A DNA stretch of 49,648 nucleotides from Akkermansia muciniphila (GTDB lineage: Bacteria; Verrucomicrobiota; Verrucomicrobiia; Verrucomicrobiales; V1-33), in assembly GCA_943333275.1 (NCBI GenBank), contig CALQSQ010000036.1, forward strand, positions 1 through 49,648, in the 5' to 3' direction. Shown here one piece after another: positions 46,030-49,648 of the stretch. The translations under genes were made by a program, and so were the position numbers. The stretch's first letter is position 1, and the number at the start of each line of letters is the position of its first letter. The notes under the pieces are model-generated. The model did not search any database. It saw only the letters and a list, made by a program, of their open reading frames with translations, and had not been told where the DNA came from.

Positions 46030-46290
46030 CTAGCGTCGCACGGGTGGGGCGATAGAAATAATTAGGCCGTAGGCAAAGAAACCGAAACCGATAACGACGC
46101 ACACTGGCATCGTGAACATCACATACGAACCTTCCTTCACATCGAACATCCAGTCTAAGACCAGTCCAACCCACGAGAAAACAAAACCGAACAGTAGCCC
46201 CAAAATCATGCTCCCACGTCCTGTCTTCCACCAAGCCTTGCGCGGGGATTCGAGTGTCGAGCTGGGAGCTTCTTCGTTCTGGGTGGGCAT
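46030..46290 (-). CDS. Small two-helix membrane protein (hypothetical)
   Basis: An 86-aa protein starting MPTQNEEAPSS, with hydrophobic helices at GSMILGLLFGFVFSWVGLVL and MFTMPVCVVIGFGFFAYGLI and a basic end (PPVRR). The ATG and following bases (ATGCCCACCCAGAA) are identical to the start of the neighbouring 156-aa membrane gene, suggesting a duplication of the 5' end or common ancestry. Function unknown. Confidence 0.6.
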   Translation of the reverse strand: MPTQNEEAPSSTLESPRKAWWKTGRGSMILGLLFGFVFSWVGLVLDWMFDVKEGSYVMFTMPVCVVIGFGFFAYGLIISIAPPVRR

Positions 46291-46342
46291 GACGGGGAAA
46301 TGTAGGGGAAATTGGGTGGGTGGGCAAATGGTTTCCGGACGT

Positions 46343-46432
46343 GGGGGGTGAGGGAGCTTGGGTCGGGGGGAATTTACAGGAAAATGGGGAGGGGGGTGGT
46401 TTGTAGGGGAGGAAGGGTGGGGGATATGGGGG
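46343..46432 (+). other. G-quadruplex-prone G-run cluster
   Basis: Two canonical motifs on the plus strand: runs of at least three G at 46343-46348, 46352-46354, 46360-46362 and 46365-46370 (loops 3, 5, 2), and at 46406-46409, 46415-46417, 46419-46423 and 46428-46432 (loops 5, 1, 4). Further G runs lie between them. They sit directly upstream of the tandem-repeat array and would be in its transcript leader. Confidence 0.6.
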
Positions 46433-46445
46433 TTTTTGCATTAGA

Positions 46446-46968
46446 ATGGGAAAGGACGGGGGCATCCTTGGGAAGTTGGAGGGTGTTGCGAGAAAGGTCA
46501 GGGGTAGAATGGTGGGTGCCTTGATCGTTATGGCGGTCCTGTTGGTTGCTATGGCCGTCCTCTTGGCCGTCAAGGCGATCTACTTGGTTGGTATGGAGGC
46601 CTTGTTGGTCGCAAAGGCTGTCCTCTTGGTCATTATGGCGGTGACTTTGGCCGTTATGGCGTTTTGTTTGGTCAAAAAAAGTTTTTGTGAGATTGGTCGT
46701 TTGTGTTGAAGGCAAAGTTGTTTGTTTTTCGATGAAAGTTGTGTTTGTAGTTCTGAAAATCGTGTGGACAGAAGTGAAAGTTGTCTTTTGGATGACCAAA
46801 GTTGACTTTTTTTCTAGCAAAGTTGAGTCTGTTTTAGTGAACGTTGACCTCATAGTGATGGGGGTTTTCTTTTTGGTGAGCAGAGTTTTGTTCATAGTGA
46901 GCAGAGTTTTGTTCTTTACAGGGGGGCGGTGGGGATGGATGATGGGGAGGATGGATTTTTTAACTTAA
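46446..46968 (+). pseudogene. Heptad-repeat reading frame interrupted at an A7 tract (phase-variable or broken ORF)
   Basis: Two plus-strand frames, 46446-46709 and 46687-46968, encode heptad-repeat stretches and meet at an A7 run (46674-46680). Removing one A would join them into one 173-aa frame ending in TAA at 46966-46968. The first half is hydrophobic with Leu fixed at position 5 of each heptad (AVLLVAM AVLLAVK AIYLVGM..); the second has KVVFWMT KVDFFSS KVESVLV.. heptads. The 237-aa gene starts 12 bp after its stop. A minus-strand frame (46895-46374) also stays open through the array, giving Thr-rich then His/Asp/Gln-rich heptads, so the coding strand is not settled. I do not recognise the product. 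Confidence 0.35.
46509..46922 (+). repeat. Degenerate 21-bp tandem repeat array (about 19-20 units)
   Basis: Consecutive 21-bp units: 46509-46676 has eight (consensus ATGGCSGTCCTSTTGGTCGTT) and 46713-46922 has ten (consensus around AAAGTTGTCTTTTTGG), with two divergent units between. The two halves align with each other (AARGYTGTCYTYTTGG) but are offset by 16 of 21 bp across the A7/T5 tract at 46674-46686. The top strand is strongly G/T-rich. Units vary more at the wobble position of the plus register in the first half, which mildly favours plus-strand coding. Confidence 0.85.
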
Positions 46969-46980
46969 CTTTTTCTTTCG

Positions 46981-47694
46981 ATGGCTAAGGCGGAGACTTC
47001 TTTTGCGGACCGGTTGGGTCGTGGGAGGGAGATGCAGGCGGCGATGGCGGCGTTCTCGCCTGCTTTTGCCCCGGCGGATGTGGCTTTGGGGGCGGTGGCT
47101 TTTAATTCTTTCCTGGATAGCCTGACTTCGCTGAATACGGCGGTGGCGACGGCGGAGGCGACTTGGAAGGGGAGTGTGGGGGCGCGGGCGACGATGGTGG
47201 CGGATGTGAAGGGGCGGGGGTTGCGGGCGTGTGCGCGGGTGCGGAGTAACGCAACTTGGAAGGGGTATGTGCCGGGGGTGAAGGCGGCGGCGGGGGCGCT
47301 GCGGGGGTATCGGGTGCCGAAGGTGAAGGGGGCTGCGGAGGGTGGGGAGGTGGTGTGGACGCGGCCGCGGGCGGAGCAGAGCTACGCGGATTTAAAGGGT
47401 TTGCTGGATAAGTTGATCGCAATGCTGACGGCGGTGCCGGGGTACGCGACGGGGGCGCCGTCGGATCTGACGCTGGTTTCGCTGACGGCGCTGTCCACGG
47501 CGCTGGATACGATGAATAAAACGGTGGGGACCAATGAGGCGGCGCTGGCGGGGGCGCGGGGGGCGCGGCTGGCGGCTTACAAGGCGGCGGATACGGGGCT
47601 GCGCGCGAAGATGCAGTCGATCAAGCAGGCGACGAAGAGTCAGTATGGGGTGCGGAGCGTGGCGTTCCGGCAGATCAAAGGGATTCGGTGGTAG
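46981..47694 (+). CDS. Basic helical protein of unknown function downstream of repeat array
   Basis: A 237-aa soluble protein with no signal peptide or membrane helix. It is rich in Ala, Gly, Lys, Arg and Val, with long predicted helices (FADRLGRGREMQAAMAAF, LSTALDTMNKTVGTNEAAL, YAADLKGLLDKL-like) and an ATWKG motif at 60-64 and 91-95. The end, SQYGVRSVAFRQIKGIRW, recalls the conserved tails of small helical proteins I have seen in Bacteroidetes and PVC genomes ('FG..S..Y..V.G'), but I cannot name a family. Codon use is strikingly G-ending (GCG, GGG, GTG), unlike neighbours. The ATG lies 12 bp after the repeat frame's stop in an AT-rich gap without Shine-Dalgarno. Confidence 0.72.
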   Translation: MAKAETSFADRLGRGREMQAAMAAFSPAFAPADVALGAVAFNSFLDSLTSLNTAVATAEATWKGSVGARATMVADVKGRGLRACARVRSNATWKGYVPGVKAAAGALRGYRVPKVKGAAEGGEVVWTRPRAEQSYADLKGLLDKLIAMLTAVPGYATGAPSDLTLVSLTALSTALDTMNKTVGTNEAALAGARGARLAAYKAADTGLRAKMQSIKQATKSQYGVRSVAFRQIKGIRW

Positions 47695-47711
47695 GGGGTG
47701 GGCTTTGCTCG

Positions 47712-48119
47712 CTATGGGGTTGTGGCAGGGGGACTTTCCGTGTGGTGGTTCCACCCAGACCGGTAGGCGGCGTTAATGATCTTGGAGCATCCCGTGGAGG
47801 CAATTGCGAGATTCAGTGTCACGACTCCGCCGCAGCAAAATAACCAGATGAGGAGCGTGGGAAAGAAGCTGTCCTTGCCAATGTAACTTGCGAGTTTGGT
47901 GCCGAGGAAGAGGCACATGCCCAAGGCGATGGGGCCGGTGAAGATTCCTGTTACCATCGCTCGACGAGCCGTGTCGGCGTCGGTTGGGCCGCGTGCGCCG
48001 AAAGCCGCACCAGCGATCATGAGCAGGCTGGGGGTGAGGACCCAGAGGGGCATCAGCCATTGCCAGAGAGTCCAGGGGCGTTTGGGAGGGGGAGTTTCTG
48101 TGGAGGGCTCATTGTCCAT
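47712..48119 (-). CDS. Small membrane protein (hypothetical)
   Basis: A 135-aa protein with a Pro/Thr-rich cytoplasmic start (MDNEPSTETPPPKRP) and about three transmembrane helices (WLMPLWVLTPSLLMIAGAA, MVTGIFTGPIALGMCLFLG, LLIWLFCCGGVVTLNLAIA). I chose ATG 48119, which overlaps the upstream EF-hand gene's end by 11 bp, implying coupled translation. No family recognised. The style resembles the small membrane proteins at 45442 and 46030. Confidence 0.6.
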   Translation of the reverse strand: MDNEPSTETPPPKRPWTLWQWLMPLWVLTPSLLMIAGAAFGARGPTDADTARRAMVTGIFTGPIALGMCLFLGTKLASYIGKDSFFPTLLIWLFCCGGVVTLNLAIASTGCSKIINAAYRSGWNHHTESPPATTP

Positions 48120-48741
48120 GGTGGTGCGGGTCCGGGTTTGTAGGGAGAACGATGCGTCTCCGAGGGGTAGGGGGGGCCTTCTCCGTGGGTTGATCACTTT
48201 GTTTCTCAGGCTTTTCCGTGAGGGTATCCTGACGCTTGTCCGAGGCGGGCGGGGTTCCGCTATTCGTAGGCAGGACGACGCGACGACGGACTTCGAGTTT
48301 GGGCTCAACGTTTGTGGGAGGGCTTCGGTTAAGATCCACGAGGGATTGGTATAGCTCGTCATCGTTCAGCCGACCATCATCATTAAGATCATACTTGGCT
48401 AACGTAGCCCCCCGTCGCTCGGCGGATTCGCTGGCTTGGTTGGCTTCTCGGTTGCGCAGGTATTGCTGTACCCTTGCCAATTCGTCATTTTCGAGCGTGC
48501 CATTGTTGTCGCGATCGAATAAACGAAGGCGGATGCCTTTGATTAACTCCAGTTTACTCAGTGGAAGCTCTGTTTCATCCGGATCTGGTTCAGGCACTAC
48601 TTCCCGACTGGATTCCTCTGCAATTAAATTGCTGGTAGTTGATTTTCGATGCAGCCATTCAACCAGAATCACTGCCCCTATGAGCAGGCACAGGAACAAG
48701 CATTTCCCGCCGATGGACCATGGTCTGGGATAAATTTGCAT
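48109..48741 (-). CDS. Membrane-anchored EF-hand protein
   Basis: A 210-aa protein with one N-terminal transmembrane helix (about 14-28, LFLCLLIGAVILVEW) and two EF-hand loops, DRDNNGTLENDE (about 77-88) and DLNDDGRLNDDE (about 117-128), which have the acidic and Gly positions needed to bind Ca2+. The C-terminal half is low-complexity, with RRRVVLPTNSGTP and RRRIVLPTNPDP, a duplicated basic motif. It probably senses or buffers Ca2+ outside the cytoplasm. Translationally coupled to the downstream membrane gene. Partner unknown. Confidence 0.75.
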   Translation of the reverse strand: MQIYPRPWSIGGKCLFLCLLIGAVILVEWLHRKSTTSNLIAEESSREVVPEPDPDETELPLSKLELIKGIRLRLFDRDNNGTLENDELARVQQYLRNREANQASESAERRGATLAKYDLNDDGRLNDDELYQSLVDLNRSPPTNVEPKLEVRRRVVLPTNSGTPPASDKRQDTLTEKPEKQSDQPTEKAPPTPRRRIVLPTNPDPHHHGQ

Positions 48742-48826
48742 GTTGGCAATCTAGTTCGACTGGTGGCTGGAAACAACCACGGAGTCTGCGGCAGATCAAG
48801 GGGTAGGGGGGCGTGCGGTGATTTTT

Positions 48827-48892
48827 TTAAGGCACGAAGAGGAACTCGTTGGAGTTGAAGAGGGTGCGGCAGAGGGTGGGGAGGCCGTGGGT
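48827..48892 (-). pseudogene. C-terminal fragment of a DUF1553-family protein
   Basis: The minus strand reads THGLPTLCRTLFNSNEFLFV then Pro-stop, which matches the very C-terminus of DUF1549/DUF1553 (planctomycete cytochrome-associated) proteins, typically '..DLCRALLNSNEFLYVD'. Immediately upstream in frame are stop codons, so only about 20 codons survive. These proteins normally pair with DUF1501 proteins such as the one at 42752. Confidence 0.5.
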
Positions 48893-48954
48893 TTATACGA
48901 GTCAAAAATGTTTTGTCAGGCAAAGAGTGTTCAAAAAATGGTTTAATCCTTGGG

Positions 48955-49305
48955 CTAATCCGGCACTTCCCAGCCATCCATAATGATCCAGCCATCGAAG
49001 CCACCTTCACGGAGCACGCGCAGACTTTCCGCAATGATTGAATGCCCGTCGCCGACAGGAAGGTGCTTTGAGGTGCCGTTGTCCCTGAGGGGGCCATCCG
49101 TGTCCGTGAGATGAACGCAGGCGATGTTTTTGACACCGAGCCGCTGGAGTACTTCATGGGGACGTCCGGTTGAATCGTTGAACAAATGGCAATGGCTGGG
49201 ATCGTAAGTGGCCTTAATGGCGGAGCCTGCCATGATTCTTAGCAAGTGTTCCTCGCTGTGAAACAGAACCTGCGCGAAGGCGGCAATTACGGTCAGTGTT
49301 TCCAC
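48955..49305 (-). pseudogene. Truncated sugar phosphate isomerase/epimerase
   Basis: A 116-codon open frame encoding the second half of a xylose-isomerase-like TIM barrel: IKATYDPSHCHLFND, VKNIACVHLTDTDG, SKHLPVGDGHSIIAESL and GFDGWIIMDGWEVPD. Intact relatives have ~280 residues and continue about 10-20 residues after this point. Here both ends are missing; the upstream frame is closed just above 49305. A remnant of a deleted gene, or a recent frameshifted copy. Confidence 0.65.
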
Positions 49306-49648
49306 CGTGCGTAGACACCCGCCTAGCTCCTGCTGGCCTGGAGCGGACGGGCAACGTGGAACGCATCTGGATCAAGCACACGCAAGGTGAGCAAGACCCC
49401 TTCAAACTGCACAACTGAGTGGAGAACAAATTCCGCAAATTGTGGTAAATCGCGGGCGAATCCGGAAGCGAAGATGAGGAGGAGCGCGCCCCCCAGTAAC
49501 CTAAGAGCCTGTTGAAAAACGAGTTCATTTTTAAAAAATCGACCCTAACATGAAAATGGCCGCAGCATGGTCGGGGCGCAGAAGCTTTGGGCGATCCGAA
49601 CCTTCAACCGCTTAAAAAGCGCCCTCCAGGTGTCTTTGATTCCCAAAA
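49306..49648. other. Terminal stretch without recognisable gene
   Basis: No convincing gene. A short plus-strand tail reading TGNVERIWIKHTQGEQDPFK ending in stop (about 49343-49418) may be a further gene relic. GAGCCTGTTGAAAAACGAG (about 49505-49523) resembles sequences often seen at insertion-sequence ends, but no inverted partner or transposase is in the window. Confidence 0.25.

Noticed and set aside
47102..47422. 106-aa proline/serine-rich minus-strand frame
   Set aside because: Antisense of the G-ending codons of the 237-aa gene.
49505..49523. Insertion-sequence-end-like GAGCCTGTTGAAAAACGAG
   Set aside because: No inverted partner, target duplication or transposase in the window.

Overview
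The window looks like a chromosomal segment of a Verrucomicrobiota bacterium (PVC superphylum). The evidence is two giant PVC-type secreted haem-binding CxxCH proteins, a DUF1501 Tat-exported protein, and large surface proteins that carry FG-GAP, lamin-tail or CotH modules and share one C-terminal module. There are also Tat-like sugar-isomerase-fold proteins and an almost complete lack of Shine-Dalgarno motifs before start codons. DNA is moderately GC-rich, coding is dense and most gaps are short. Genus-level placement is not possible from the sequence alone.

Layout. 1-900 is decayed DNA with an RHS (YD-repeat) relic. 938-4186 is a secreted FG-GAP repeat protein, followed by about 960 bp without a recognisable gene. 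5151-9000 holds the housekeeping genes gyrA (+) and infC (-), convergent. 9477-11983 is a translationally coupled pair: FHA-adenylate cyclase plus a membrane-anchored helical protein. 12067-17559 has a PVC cytochrome-like protein followed by a YejA-type peptide-binding protein. 17572-19639 is leuCD (-). 19850-22241 has a CCA-adding enzyme and a trypsin-like protease. 22273-24571 (-) has a leucine-rich-repeat lipoprotein, tRNA-Arg(CCU) and an SGNH hydrolase. 24678-26024 (+) is a possible clan-CD cysteine peptidase.

35570-26021 (-) is one three-gene unit: a 1.65-kaa lamin-tail/CotH protein, a paralogous duplicated-module protein, and a second PVC haem protein. 35679-45292 is catabolic and secretory: a Tat-exported TIM-barrel isomerase, a secreted phosphoesterase, a sugar isomerase plus class I aldolase with a divergent AraC regulator, and a tight operon of HGSNAT-like acyltransferase, DUF1501 protein and GH5-like glycosidase. 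This suggests degradation of (possibly acetylated) polysaccharide at the envelope.

45442-48741 is an orphan region of four small minus-strand membrane proteins. It is interrupted by a G/T-rich plus-strand block: G-quadruplex motifs, a degenerate 21-bp tandem repeat array with heptad coding periodicity and an A7 tract that splits its reading frame, and a 237-aa basic helical protein starting 12 bp later. This block is the best candidate for something undescribed. 48.8-49.3 kb contains remnants of a DUF1553 gene and a sugar-isomerase gene, so both window edges show genome decay.
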